NCBI GenBank assembly: GCA_010093705.1
Contig: MU006100.1
Span: 728,644 to 792,643 of the forward strand
DNA: 64,000 bases
Source: Patellaria atrata CBS 101060
Taxonomy: Eukaryota; Ascomycota; Dothideomycetes; Patellariales; Patellariaceae
Direction: 5' to 3'
Shown here in pieces: positions 34,951 through 47,140 of the stretch (the first letter of the stretch is position 1; each line of letters begins with the position of its first letter). The translations under genes were made by a program, and so were the position numbers. The notes below the pieces were generated by a model. It did no database searches. It was not told where the DNA came from and saw only the letters and a list, made by a program, of their open reading frames with translations.

Positions 34951-35644
34951 CACTGCTAGCAGTTGTTTGGTAAGCTTATAGAGGTCAAGGGAACTGACGA
35001 TGGTAGGAAAAATGGAAATCCTTCCATTCATTGACTGCGTTGAGTACTCCCAGGCTGCTATAGGTTCCTTTGTACAGTATGCAAAGTTGCATAGTGCCAG
35101 ACACTTCTGTCTCGCGAGGTCCTGTGGGCTTATAAAACATACGTAGGCAGGCGTTCTCTTGGAAGGTACAGTAAGGGAGGGGCATTGACAGCAGGGAAAC
35201 AGGTAATAAAGGAAAGGTAGATATACTTACTGCTTTTCAACGCTTGTAGAGGGCTTTTCCTTTGTACATCCACCTCATGCCGAGACGGTAGGATAGTAAT
35301 AACTCGTCGGATGGATCTAAGAGATCAGGCATATCTTAGTTCTACTGAAAGAATAGAAGGATACTGCATGAAGGTTTTATGCTGCCGTGAGGTTAAAAGG
35401 TAGAAGTAAGGTACTCCATACGAGTAAGGTAACCTAGGTAAGGTAAGGGCGGGTAAAGTAACTTAAGGTACTTCGTATCTTATTTATTACTTTCCAGATG
35501 CTTATATAAGCGTAGGTTTGTGCCTCGGCTTAAGTTGTTTCTTCCATGTATGCGGCTTGGAAGTTTGGGATATCCCTCCACTATACTCTTTAACATCGTT
35601 TCCCGAGCACCGAGGTCTTTCTAAGGTAGCTTACAGTACGAATA

Positions 35645-35670
35645 GTAGTTCTACTACAAACTAGAACTAC
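35645..35670. repeat. short hairpin GTAGTTCTA / TAGAACTAC
   Basis: Nine-base inverted arms are separated by 8 bases. The same arm sequence occurs singly at 14290, 20146 and 39897, and twice near 50281-50306. Confidence 0.6.
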
Positions 35671-35746
35671 TTAACTATTTACTGCAGCTCTGCTAGCTAT
35701 AACTATATCCCCCCCCCGAACCATCATCTCTTTCACGAGCTCCGGC

Positions 35747-37887
35747 ATGTTCAATGCAGTAGCTCGGTCTCGTGTACCTTCATCGCTCTTTCGACAGAGT
35801 TCAGCTCGACCTACAGGAACTAAAGTAAACCTCTCTGATCCAAAGCAGAATTTACCTCTTTTACTAACAAGATAGCTTCAGTTATTCGCAATGGCTCCAA
35901 GACAGGCGCGAAAGAGCTCTGGTCTCCCAGAAGGTACGTCCGCTCGACCGAATAGCTACTACATTCATTCCCTAAAGCACGAATATCCCAAAATCTGACA
36001 CTTCGAAATGACAGGGTATAGAGAGGACATGAGTAAAGGCAAAATGTTGCGGTTCGAGGACAGCCTACCTAGATTACCGGTGCCGACCCTGGAAGAAACC
36101 ACTAAACGTTACCTCAAATCTGTCCACGCTGTTGCCAGTCCCTCAGAATACGAAAATACGAAAAATGCGGTTCAGGAATTCGTGGCTCCTGGGGGCCCTG
36201 GCGAACTACTTCAGAAACGATTGGTAGCACGACGTGAGGATCCAAAACACAGAAACTGGATTATTGACTGGTGGAACGACGCGGCATATCTTGCTTATCG
36301 AGACCCAGTTATTCCATATGTTAGTTACTTCTATTCCCATAGAGATGATAGGAAGAGACGGAATCCGGCCAAACGCGCGGCTGCCATAACCACCGCCGTA
36401 TTGGACTTCAAAAACCAGGTTGACGAGAAATCCCTTGAACCGGAATACATGAAGAAGCTACCGATTTCCATGTCCAGTTATGAGTACATGTTCAATTGCT
36501 GTCGATTGCCTGCAAAACCTTCAGATTACCCGAAAAAATATGACTACAAGGAGCATCCTTATATCATCGCAATACGCAACAATCAATTCTTCAAGGTCTT
36601 TCACGAGGTAGATGGAAAGCAGTTGAACACATCAGAGCTGGAACAACAATTCAAGCGCATCTATGAGAAAGCTGAAAGGAGTCCACCGATTGGAATCCTG
36701 ACTTCGCAAAATAGGGACGCATGGACAGAGGCCCGCGATCGTCTCATCGCAAGTAATACAGCGAATAAAGCATCACTTGAAGCCATCGAAGCTTCCTCGT
36801 TCGTCGTCTGTCTGGACGACGCATCACCCGTAACCTTAGAGGAACGCGCACGACAGTACTGGCACGGTGACGGTAGCAACCGCTGGTTTGACAAACCGCT
36901 TCAATTCATTATCAACAACAACGGCACTTCCGGCTTCATGGGGGAGCACAGCATGATGGATGGCACGCCTACACACCGCCTCAATGACTACGCCAACCAA
37001 CTCATTTTCACCAACGCCCTTGACTTTGATAACCCCTCGGTACGCTCTCACCTCCCAGAACCGCAGGCCCTACGTTTCATCCTCAACGAGGAGAACAAGC
37101 AGGACCTTAAAACTGCACAGGAGCACTTTGACGGGCAAATCGGCTCACACGACCTTAGAGTCCAAGCTTACCAGGGTTACGGCAAGGGCCTTATCAAAAA
37201 GTTCAAGTGCTCTCCGGATGCTTATGTTCAGATGATCATCCAACTCGCATATCACAAGTTTTACGGCAAGAACCGCCCCACCTATGAATCCGCCGCTACT
37301 CGCCGCTTTCAGCAAGGTAGAACCGAGACCTGCCGCTCCGTCAGCGACGAGAGTGTCGCCTTTTGCAACGCCATGGCTGATCCATCAATACCAGCCGACA
37401 AATGCGCACAGCTGTTCAGAGAAGCGCTGAAGGCGCATGTGCAGTATATCACCGATGCTTCGGACGGCAGGGGCGTAGATAGACATCTGTTCGGTCTCAA
37501 GAAGTTGATTAAGGAAGGCGAAGATGTCCCGGGTCTGTTCAAGGATCCGGCATACAGTTACAGCTCGACTTGGTATATTTCTAGTAGTCAGTTGAGCTCG
37601 GAGTATTTTAATGGATATGGTTGGAGCCAGGTCGTGGATGACGGGTGGGGGTGAGTAAACTTCGTTCCTTCAAATCTGAGAGACTGGATTTCGTTTGTTG
37701 CAAAGAGACTTTTTGCTAACAATTACATGATAGGATCGCGTATATGATCAATGAGAATAGCATCCAGTTCAATATCGTCTCGAAACATTTAGGAAACGAT
37801 AGGATGAGTCATTATCTTAATGAGGCCGCGGGCGATATCAGAGAGATCATGTTGCCGTCGCTGGAAGCACCGAAGGCGAAACTATAG
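35747..37887 (+). CDS. carnitine O-acetyltransferase, dually targeted
   Basis: The long form is 639 aa with introns 35825-35881, 35934-36014 and 37651-37733. Exon 1 (26 codons, MFNAVARSRVPSSLFRQSSA) is a basic, serine-rich mitochondrial presequence. It splices in phase through TTACTAAC/TTCAG to LFAMAPRQARKSSG. A second ATG at 35891, just after that acceptor, would give a 610-aa form without the presequence. The carboxyl end is AKL, a PTS1. The catalytic histidine is in GEHSMMDGTP (residue ~355 long form). LPRLPVPTLEETTKRYL and YPKKYDYKEHPY are conserved family text. It shuttles acetyl (or short acyl) units between CoA and carnitine in peroxisome and mitochondrion, as known for yeast CAT2 and Aspergillus acuJ. 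Confidence 0.9.
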
Positions 37888-38347
37888 GAGGCCAGCGCTG
37901 GTTAATTACGGACTGGAAAAGGGAAGTCGGTTCAGGATGCGATGTTCGGGGTTCTTTTGGATGGGAGGTATTCAAGATTCGTTATTCTCCCTATGAAAGC
38001 GGATAGCCTGCATTGAGTGCTGTTCCCGCGTCTTGATGAATTAGATGAGTTGACAAACTGTACAAAATAGTAGGCAGTTGAAAGCGTACATTCAGCAATG
38101 AACTGATGCAAACCAGATAACCGACCGTAAACTTGGAGGTGACATTCTTTTAACCACTTTTGGAAACTGGTAGTGGTGGTTAGGTTCACTTACACATTTA
38201 TTTCAATTGCCATCAGTAACATGAGGAAACTGGGTATATTGCGTATCTTTAATGAATCAAATGAGCGCTATCCTCCAGACTTTACAGACCCTTATGTTAG
38301 GCTCGTGTATATGCTGTACACGGCTTTTCCTTTTTGGCCAAAGGTAC
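37888..38347. other. intergenic, converging 3' regions
   Basis: About 460 bp separate the ends of the carnitine acetyltransferase and Ask1 genes. No gene is supported. Confidence 0.4.
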
Positions 38348-39739
38348 TCAAAAGCTGTCATCGAGCTCATGGTTCCGTCGAACAACACTTGGACTATCCT
38401 CTTCAATTTCATCTGTGATATCCGCTCCAGCCGTCAATAGCAGGTCTTCCACAATTCTTTTCGACGCTTCTCTTGCTACTTCATGTTTAGCCGCACCCTA
38501 CAAGAAGTCACATAAAATGGAGGTTCCACTTACCAGGCGTCTGTAACAACCGGCTCTGGGGCACGTGAAACTGCATCGTCTTCGGTGGACTGACCTCGAA
38601 TTCGTCCAGGTCATCCTCGTCACTATCCCAAACTCCGCCCACAGAGATTCTTCCGCCCAAGCCTATTCCCGTGCCCGGAGCCTGACGACCCGTCCCACCA
38701 GTCCTCAATACACTACCCAGCACCTTCGCGCCACTTTTTCGCCGCGGTGTCAGAACGCTGACTCCTGGTGTCCGCGGTGCCTTGAGCGGGCTCGAAAAGA
38801 TATCCGCCCTTAGCTGTGGCGCAGCGATCTCTGGACTCGATAATGGACTTAGGTCCGCATTGAACCTCAGCGTCCTCCTCGAAGCCGTACCGGGTGTTTC
38901 CGTCTTGTTCTTGAACAAAGCCTGTTTCCGCTGGTGCGTATGTGGGGTCGCGGCAATGCGATAGTTCTTATCGAGGACGCGGTGGAAAAGGGGGTCTTGA
39001 GGTTTGTTTGCGGAGGGAAAATTTGAGGGCGCGAAGGGCGAGGACTGCGGGGTCATCGACATGTCGGGGAGTGCAGTAGATTTACCTGGTGTGCGCGGAT
39101 CCGCTGCCACAGACGGGGAGGAGCCTTCGACTTCGGCTTTTAGGCTTTCGTAGGGAGAAGTGTAGTGTGTGAACTCCGCTTGTCGTTTCACCGCCGTAGA
39201 AGGATGACGGGGTGTGCTGTGTGCATGATCCAAAGATGGAGACTCTAAGATAGAAGTATCCTCCCCTTCGTCCCCGGGATCGAACCGCGAGGAGGATTTG
39301 TTCGGCGTGGCTGTAACCGTTTCTTCTCCATTCACTGTCTCCGCGGTCAAAGTCTCGTACTCGGATTCAGCAGCTGTAGTGTCTTCTTGCACCCCCGAGT
39401 CTTCGAGTACAGCTTCCTCGTAACCTGACAAAGAGACATTGGCGGAGGCTTCAAAGAACTGTTTCCAGAACTTGGAGCCCTCCCAGACAGCTTCGGAATG
39501 CTTTGCGTATTGTTCGACGATGGGAAGGATGCTGCTGGTAACTATACGATGCGCGCGACTGAAGTTATGGTCGATCTCTTGAGAGAAGAAGCGCGTCAGA
39601 ATCGGTTTAGTAGTACGGAAGAGTTGCATGGACTAAAGGGAGTGGTACCTTGGAGTGTGAGGGTGATTGATTGCTCTAGTTTCTCCAATTCTTCGGTTAG
39701 GGTCAGGTTTCGAGGGGGTGCCATGCTCGCACGAGACAT
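38348..39739 (-). CDS. ASK1: DASH complex subunit Ask1
   Basis: The protein is 420 aa with introns 39579-39648 and 38476-38533. Exon 1 supplies NLTLTEELEKLEQSITLTLQ, joining EIDHNFSRAHRIVTSSILPIVEQY, the Ask1 signature helix. The centre is low-complexity and rich in SP/TP sites (TPGKS, SMTPQSSPF, SPLSSPEIAAP, TPGVSVLTPRRKSG), consistent with mitotic kinase control. The C-terminal exon reads LLQTPAREASKRIVEDLLLTAGAD, recovered only when the acceptor at 38476 (AAGTAG) is used rather than the nearer TTGTAG. It couples kinetochores to spindle microtubules. The start was set at MSRASMAPPRN, where family homology begins. Confidence 0.9.
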
Positions 39740-40517
39740 ACTTGCGATTGGGATGCGAAAATTGAAATCAATTGGGATTGTCTAAGTTGTTGTATGTGTG
39801 AAATATCTTGTATTGTCTCTCCTTGCGATTTTGTGTTTGCACTGTTTGGCAACTAAGTGCCAAGTGCCCTTTATTTTATACAGGGAACGCAGATAGGTAG
39901 AACTACCTCAGGTAACTTAACGCTTGGAAATTCCTGGAAGTTCTGCACGAAAGATTTCTCAAACATCGAGTGATGTAAAAGTCCAATGCGGCAGTTTTCC
40001 AAGTAGGACTTGATGGCAATCTCCTATCATGCTTGGAACTATAAGTAACATTCTAGGTCCTCTTCTTAACAAGACTACTGAAAAAGTATCCAGTGATCAG
40101 ATCTGAGGACGGACTAATTATGGGTTCAAGAACACATTTATTAGATATCAGACGGCGAAATATAAAGTAAAAGTATTCCGTATAGGTTGGGACAGCTAGT
40201 AGGTAATAATGCATATACCCCACGGTTTCCGTCTCCCCTTGATTCAAAACAGACCTTTACCAGCTTCACTTTAAGAGCCACGACGTAAACCAAGCTCATC
40301 GGGAAGTCCTACCCTTGAATCATTATATCTATGATCTTTCTTCCACTTTCCCTCCTCTCCTTACTTCACCTGTAGTTCTCTTTCGTGGCTCTGCGATCTG
40401 CGAGCAGAAAAAGCTTGAAGAGTTCAGCCTCGTCCCCAAGCCATTGATTTCTGACCAGCTAACCATCAAAAGCTTTCTTTCTTTCTTAGTTTTACACCTA
40501 AGTGTCTCTAGTAATCA
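39740..40517. other. intergenic
   Basis: Promoters of Ask1 and of the degraded GH127 gene. GTAGAACTAC lies at 39897-39906. No gene is supported. Confidence 0.4.
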
Positions 40518-42721
40518 TGTACTATCTTCAGGTATCTTTCACAGAAACGCTCATCAACCCAGCATCGTTTCTGGGGCGTAAGAGACAAACGGTCCTTCTG
40601 AACACCCTTCCCTTCCAACTGAGGGTATTGAAAGAGATAGGCCGATACGATGCCTTTAGACTCAAATGGCATCCTACTTACGATGAATCGCGTAATATTT
40701 GGCCTGGACCCATGCATGCGTTTTGGGACTCAGATGTTGCTAAATGGATAGAAGGAGCATGCTATTTTCTCCATGACAACAGCGATGATGAAATTGAGCA
40801 CGCTGTAGATGAGCTTGTCGATATGATACGTGCGGCTCAGCATCCAGACGGCTATTTGAATATCTACTTTACCGTAGTCAAACCGAAAGAACGGTTCTCT
40901 AACTTACGGGATATGCATGGACTGTACGTCAGTCCTCAAGTGAATTGCAAGCGATATTAACGTCGCTCAGATATAACGCCGGCCATCTTATTGAAGCGGC
41001 TTTAGCTCATGAACATCTATATCATAACAAGAAGCTTCTCTCCCCAATTCTGTCCTATGTCAAATTCCTGTCTAAAGTTTTTGGGCCTGGTGAAGAACAA
41101 AGGCACGGATATCCTGGCCATCTAGAAATTGAGCTAGCATTGCTAAGACTTTACCAATTGAGCCAAGATTCAGACCATCTTGCTCTGGCACGTTATTTCC
41201 TGACCGAGCGTGGTAATGGGAAAGGTATGGAAGGCAGCACTATTACGACTGGGAAGCTTCGAAACGAGACGAAGGGCCGTATCTACGGCCAGATCACTAT
41301 CCTAATCAGCGCGCATACTGGTATCAGCAGGCGCACTTATCCATTATTGAGCAGAATACTATTCAGGGCCATTCCGTAAGAGCAATGTAACTTTTCACAG
41401 CTGTAACAGATCTGTGTTTAACTGACCCGAGTGTCGATGGCTTGGGTCTCAAAGATTCAGCTCTCAGAATATGGAATAATATGGTAGATAAGAAGATGTA
41501 CGTGACTGGTGGGATAGGAGCGGTGAAGCAGTGGAAGGATTTGGTATTGACTACTTCTTACCTCCGGGGATCGATGAAGGAGGTTGTTCTGCCGAAACCT
41601 GTGCAAGTATTGGAGTGATGCTGCTAGCAGAGAGGCTGTTGCAGGTAAGTTCTCAGAGAGGATAGGAATATTTCAGAAATCTAACAAAGCAACTAGTTGA
41701 ACCTTAATGCAAGATACGCAGATATCCTTGAGCTTTATCTCTACAATACTGTATTTGCAGGTATGGCGAGCGATTGGCCATCATTCACGTATGCCAACCA
41801 GTTGGCTTCAAGTGATACTAACCCGTCCAAGCGGCATGAGTGGTTCTCGTGCGCGTGTTGTCCACCTAATATAACCAGACTTCTTCGATATATAACAGGC
41901 TATCTGTGGACAACGAAAACCAATCTAGAAGGCCGATCGGCTACTCTTAATTGCCATTTGTATGGGTCCACAAAGCTTCGGCTCCCCTTCGGTGAACATT
42001 CTATCACAGTTAGTCAAAACAGTGCTTGGCCTTGGGAAGGTTTGGTAAATTTTAAGATAGAGACCCCTGATAATGTGTCACTGACTATGAGACTACGGAT
42101 TCCGCGGTGGGCTCGTTCATGGAAGGTCTGTCGTAACGGTCTCCATCTTGAATGCATTAGGTACTAACACGTGTAGATAACGCCTGAGCCACATGCGTCT
42201 CCGCAGAGTGGCTATATCACTTTGTCTTCTGAGTATCTTCGTCAGAACCCCAACTTTGAACTTGACATACCACTGGAGGTAAGACAAATATCACCACACC
42301 CTCTTTCAAATCAACACGCAGTTGCGCTAGCGCGAGGACCCATTGTGTACTGCTTAGAGGATGTCGACAATTCATGGATCAATAATCACTTTAAGGTGCG
42401 TACTGTGCTTTCTTCGAAAGTACAAAATTGGAAACTTCGACAAAAAATTGATAACTGATAGGGCCTTGTATTTGATACCAATGCAACTACGTCTGAGCAT
42501 ACAGTTACCGATGCCAAGACTAAAAGTAAATACGTTATCGTGAAGGCCAACGGCAAGCATGGTCTACTTAGTCTTGAAGGCGCTGGAACCCCAGGCACTA
42601 TGACGAGTAATACGGAGCTAATAGGAACACAGGTTATTCTAGAATTTGTTTTTATTCCCTACTATTTCAGAGGAAACAGAGGGGGGAGTGGCCAGATGAG
42701 AGTTTTGTTGAGGCGGAAGTA
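40518..42721 (+). pseudogene. GH127 (beta-L-arabinofuranosidase-type) pseudogene
   Basis: Family text runs through the whole locus: VSFTETLINPASFLGRK, LKWHPTYDESRNIWPGPMHAFWDSDVAKWIEGA, YNAGHLIEAALAHEHLY, the metal/catalytic cysteine region SCACCPPN, ALARGPIVYCLEDVDN and PYYFRGNRGGSGQMRVLLRR. The introns look normal (40924-40970, one ending before 41697, one near 42127-42178, one near 42395-42462). Three lesions break it: a one-base loss near 41237, an in-frame TAA at 41388-41390 where the family has a tyrosine in RAMYL, and another one-base loss near 41533, just before the family's DEGGC...AETC segment, which is then out of frame. The rest is well preserved, so inactivation looks recent, unless the assembly is at fault. 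Confidence 0.8.
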
Positions 42722-42995
42722 GATGCCATAGTAAGGCCTACATCTTCCTCCCGCTGTCGGACTCGCCTACTCTATGCCCTTCCTCATGCTATCTCCGACT
42801 GTAATGTACAGGATCAACAAGAAATACAAAGAAGTTTCAGAGGTACAAACAACAAATCGATAGTGGTACACGTGCTATCCACCACATCTCCTATTTAGTC
42901 TTTGGCTCTATCTCTGGCTCTATTTTACAGGATATTTGAGAACGTACAAAGAGCTCCCAGCCGTACTTGGGCTGAACAGCCCGCTCATAGTAGAT
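42722..42995. other. intergenic, converging 3' ends
   Basis: Short spacer without a gene. Confidence 0.4.
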
Positions 42996-44093
42996 TTAAG
43001 AAGCGTACAGAGACCGAGAATTATCATTGGTGACAGAGGAAGCGATATGGCAGCTAACAGTTCGTCTGAGTCCCTCCTCCATACTAATCCTAGGACGGTA
43101 GCCTAATCTTTCCTTCGCTTTCGTGATATCAAAAGTGCGGACCTGAACGGTGTACCTCAGCATTCGATATGTGACTCTTGGTTGCCCTCCCATTGTAACC
43201 ACCCAGTAGACCCATTCAAAGATGCTGAGAAAGAAGTAAACAAGCACCAATGGAATACGCCATATCTCTTTATCAGCGATTGGTCGACCGATCTCCCGGG
43301 CAACGGAGCGTGAGAAGTCCCAAAAAGGCCAGGGATCACCATTGGTCATGAAAAAGGCCTCTCCGTCCACTTTATTCTTCCTTTTAGCCCCCTGCGATAA
43401 AGAAGCATCTACGAGTTTGCCTGCCGCTAAAACATGCCCTTCTGCTGCATTTCCCGCGTATATGAAATCATACAGGTTCTTTCCGGTGCCGATATGGTAC
43501 CTAGCTCTTCCAGACCGAGCGAGTTCGACTATATGCGGCATGAGTATACGATCCCCTTCTCCAAAAATCGTGCAAAGCCGTATCGCCACAGTCAGTAACC
43601 CATTCGTACCGTTGGCTTTAAGTACTAGGTTCTCTCCGACCTGTTTGGTCTTTGCATACACACTTCCATCAACTGGTGATTCCGGTAGTGGAGATGATTC
43701 TTTGATCCAGATCATGTCGTCGTATGAATTCTGCACAACCTCCGAGCTGGAAGTATGTACGAGAACTTTGATTCCGTATTCCATGGCGCAGTCAAGAACA
43801 TTTTGGGTGCCCACAATATTAACATTTTCCAACATCCTCTTACTGGCGGTCAAGGGATCAGGGGAGGCAGTGTTGAAGATGGTTTCCGCTTTCGATTCCT
43901 TCAGAGCTGATGATATGTCTTCAATAGAAGCGATGCTGCCATTAATGTAATGAACCCCAGGATATCGGTTGAACTTGGTAGAAATATCGAACACAGTGAT
44001 ACTCGTGGCTTCACCGGATTCCAGGAGGTACTTGACAATATGGTGTCCCAACAGGCCACAACCCCCAATGACCAAAACAGATCCCAAGCTCAT
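42996..44093 (-). CDS. 3beta-hydroxysteroid dehydrogenase/Erg26-like SDR
   Basis: Intronless, 365 aa. The extended-SDR NAD(P) motif GGCGLLGHHIVKYLL is at the N-terminus. The catalytic tyrosine-lysine pair is in YAKTK (SVYAKTKQVGE), with SSSEVV before it. LYDFIYAGNAAEGHVLAA and FFMTNGDPWPFWDF are typical of the 3beta-HSD/C4-decarboxylase group. A hydrophobic helix (IPLVLVYFFLSIFEWVYWVV) predicts ER membrane attachment. The start was taken at MSLGSVLVIGG rather than an in-frame ATG 11 codons earlier. It is probably a paralogue that oxidises a sterol or triterpenoid 3-alcohol. Its P450 neighbours support a tailoring role, which is inferred. Confidence 0.85.
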   Translation of the reverse strand: MSLGSVLVIGGCGLLGHHIVKYLLESGEATSITVFDISTKFNRYPGVHYINGSIASIEDISSALKESKAETIFNTASPDPLTASKRMLENVNIVGTQNVLDCAMEYGIKVLVHTSSSEVVQNSYDDMIWIKESSPLPESPVDGSVYAKTKQVGENLVLKANGTNGLLTVAIRLCTIFGEGDRILMPHIVELARSGRARYHIGTGKNLYDFIYAGNAAEGHVLAAGKLVDASLSQGAKRKNKVDGEAFFMTNGDPWPFWDFSRSVAREIGRPIADKEIWRIPLVLVYFFLSIFEWVYWVVTMGGQPRVTYRMLRYTVQVRTFDITKAKERLGYRPRISMEEGLRRTVSCHIASSVTNDNSRSLYAS

Positions 44094-44660
44094 AATGATG
44101 GTACTTTGTATAAATGGAAATACCACAGAGGAGGTATTTGGGGAAAGTGAAGTTTTTGTAATGTAGAGAGATAATTACTAGGATGGTTATACAGCCCAAC
44201 AAGTAGGATTCAGGCGCCCAGCGCTAGCGTACTGATTTTGACACTTCAAAAGCTAATTTTAGTAATATCATTGTAAAATCTAACCTAGTATCAACATATA
44301 TCTTTTACGTTTACTCGCTAACTAGCTAACCGTGAAGTTAGAGCCCCTACCTAGAGAAGTCAGCCTCGTGTCTATTTTTCATACATTTTGTTGTTAAGTA
44401 AGATACCAGTTTGAATTCAAGGTCGCTCATCTGTTTTCAACGTTAAGTTCGGAATTGAAATAGAAGGCCATTAGGGACTAAACTTAAGAATAAAGTATAC
44501 CGTTTCCCAAGTATTTAAATACTCGGCCGCGATACGCCGAGCTCAAAGCAGTATCCGGTTCTACTCTGCTGCAGAGGTTGCTATATAAACCCGACACGAC
44601 TACAGTACAGCTCCTTACTAGAGAATACAAATTTCCCTAGAAATTTACTTAGCGCAGATG
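44094..44660. other. intergenic
   Basis: Upstream of the SDR and downstream of the P450 gene, AT-rich, with a short GCTAACTAGCTAAC inverted motif near 44317. No gene is supported. Confidence 0.4.
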
Positions 44661-46439
44661 CTATTCTCGTACTTTGATACGACATGGAAAACCGTCCGCC
44701 GGATGCGCTCCGCCATTCCCGATCTGATACGCCCGCTCTCCGTCAAAAGTCTGATACCGTTTTTGGGGGTATTTGAGATCCCATTCCTCGTACGCATCCG
44801 TCACATCAAAGAGTCTAACCGTCATTGCCAGGGTAATTCTGAGGTCGAGCATGGATAATGTTTGACCCAGACAGTCCCGCTTTCCAAATTCAAAGGGTCT
44901 CCAGGCGCCTTTAACAGGATATAACTCATCGTCAGGGCCAACTAAGAACCTCTCGGGGAGGAATGATTTTGGCTCCTTCCAATATTTCGGATTGCGGTGA
45001 AGGGTCCCGTGTAAGACCCATACCATCGTTCCCTCGGTCGGATACCTGTTTCCTTCGTCATCCTCAAGATACACACCAGGTGCTCCGGAACGCATCCCTC
45101 CTGCTGGTGGGAACAGTCGCAATGTCTCCTTTAAAACGGCGTTGGTATAAGGAAGTTGGTTGAGAAGTTGGGGTTGTTCTCTTAGCAGCCGTGGAGTGTC
45201 TGAACGGTCTTTGCCAAAGACTCGATCGTGCTCGTCACGAAGTTTCTTAAGCGCAGATGGATTTTTCGAAAGTAGATAGAAGCAGTAGCAAATTGTTGGG
45301 GAAGTTGAATCATGTCCGACAAAGAAGAAGAGTCTCAGTTGAGTGATTGCCCACTTCTTGAAGTTAGGGTCAAGTTTGTTCTCGAAAGTTGTTCGCCCAC
45401 TCATATAGTCAGCCAATGCCAAATCTATGGCAGCCCGGTTCGCTTGAGAAGCGCTCTTGTCACGTTTGCGCTCCTCGTAGCGCTTATCAAGCACTGCAGA
45501 AACGTACTGATCCATCTGGTATCCGTTATACCAAGAAATTAAACGAATCAGTGGACTCCATCGAACAAGCGGACTCTTCAGCTCGCCTAGAAAATGCCAT
45601 CCCAGAGTGTGCTTTAAGGCGGAGGCTAAGGGGTTCTTCTTCCCTTGTTGGCAATGCATTCTCGTGTTTCTAATGTAGTTTAATCAGAGATTTTCTAAAA
45701 AGTTGTGACGGTGAAAGCATACAATGTCATCGCACCACTGATATCCCTAGTATAGTTAAGTGTGACTTCATCCAATTGAAACATTACGCGTTTTTCTGCA
45801 TATCCACGAAGCACATCCACATAGACCTCTGCTTCTTGCACGATGTGTGCTGTTTGGTTTAAGATATAGCTAGAGTTGAATCCGGATGAGAAAAGTGATC
45901 TGCTATGTTTTGAGTCCTCACCATTCATAGTGAAAATGCTGTTTCCTCCAGCTATTGGATGAAGGAATGGTACGAGATCTTCCGGTTTACCAAGATCGTA
46001 TTGCTGACAAGCTTGGATTGCGTATTTTGGCGAGGATACAATAAGCAGTGGTTTTATGAATGGCCATAAATCCACGTAGAAGAGGGAGTTAGATTTCTGA
46101 AAATTGGGGGAAAGCGACCGGAATATGTCTGGACGTTGAATGTCCGGTGGAAGTTTGTTTGTGCTGTACGTGTCGTTTACGAAGAGTAGATGGCCAAAGA
46201 TGGGATTCCACTTTGGCATTGGCTTATAGGAAGGTAATTAGTATAATTGAGAAAAAAAGAGAGCGCACAGTTTCACGTTAGACTGTATAATTACGCACCA
46301 TGCCTTGCTTTACTTTCTTGTAGAAGTCAGAACGTGCTGCGTAGACCTTCGCAATTACGCTGATGAGAGCAACGCCGCAAATGGCGGCCAAGGCGAAGAG
46401 AACGCTATGTGCTGTAACCATGACTTTGTGAACTGCCAT
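44661..46439 (-). CDS. cytochrome P450 monooxygenase (first)
   Basis: The protein is 549 aa with introns 46223-46298 and 45670-45722. The N-terminal membrane anchor is VMVTAHSVLFALAAICGVALISVIAKVY. The I-helix oxygen-binding segment reads FFFVGHDSTSP, with serine where many P450s have the first threonine of DTT. The K-helix ExxR is in KETLRLFPPAG. The heme loop is FEFGKRDCLG, with the ligand cysteine near residue 479. It is an ER-bound fungal P450 of unassigned family and substrate. The start MAVHKV was preferred; an upstream in-frame ATG would add 13 residues. It faces the SDR gene in the same orientation. Confidence 0.88.
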
Positions 46440-47140
46440 ATTGATGATTATGAGGGGACAAATTAATTTCTTAGACAAGGCAAAAGAGAAAAAAAAAGTG
46501 TCAAGACGGTGAAGTAGCTCTCGACAAAGTACTACGGATTCAGGTTACACAGGTAGTGGGGAGGAGGTTTGGGGGCGGAACAATCATCAAGCAACCCGAG
46601 ACAATCAAGAAATTATCGTATGCAGCAGAATACACTTGGAAATACATTTCGAATATACTGAATATAAGGTGAAAATGTTGATGGAATGTTAAGTAGTATA
46701 TCGAACTTGGGGCCTTAGAATTAGAACTAAGCTAGTCCTGATAAGGTATGTCGCTGTACACCTCAGTACCTTAATAATCTACATCCATGTTTCCTTCAGG
46801 TTATTTGATACCTCATCCCCCCCAGTAAATTCCAACAATGCAGGTAATCTATTAAGCGCCGTCGGGTCCCGTAACATCATCCATGAATTCATCCATGATA
46901 CCATCCATCTGGATGATACCACCACACCTTAAACTACACCCCATGTCTTATTAGAACTATATGTTGCCTTATCAACAGTCCTTCCCTATTAGCTTAGAAT
47001 CTACACTTTAGTCTCCGAGGACTCGTTTCCCTCATCTGCCCTCCAATTATTTTCTATTTATTCACAAGTGTAAAAAACAGTTCAGTGAGTAAGTAATCAT
47101 ACCCATCCCCTTTACGCACCAGGAGTGACACTTAGTTCCA
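46440..47140. other. intergenic
   Basis: No gene. A cluster of CATCCAT units with ATCCATGAATTCATCCAT (about 46880-46920) forms a small local repeat. Confidence 0.4.

Larger units (their letters stand above)
34589..35746. other. intergenic, simple repeats and short palindromes
   Basis: There is no convincing gene. It holds the T13/A12 palindrome, stretches of GGTAAGGTAA-like text (35420-35460), a GTAGTTCTA...TAGAACTAC hairpin and a C9-like run at about 35709. The last part is the carnitine acetyltransferase promoter. Confidence 0.4.

Noticed and set aside
38476-38533. Ask1 ending at the nearer stop (KWNLHFM)
   Set aside because: The donor GTAAGT and the downstream AAGTAG acceptor restore the family C-terminus in frame, so the stop is intronic.
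41361-41401. Micro-intron (GTAAGAGCAATGTAAC...CAG, ~25 nt) that would remove the GH127 TAA
   Set aside because: Too short for a fungal intron, and it would delete the conserved RAMYL segment.
41230-41540. RIP as the cause of the GH127 lesions
   Set aside because: Two lesions are single-base losses and the TAA stands where a tyrosine codon is expected (third-base change), not a C-to-T at CAA/CAG; the locus is also not repeated or AT-shifted.
43342-43950. 202-codon plus-strand frame opposite the SDR
   Set aside because: Antisense shadow of a well-supported 3beta-HSD-like gene.
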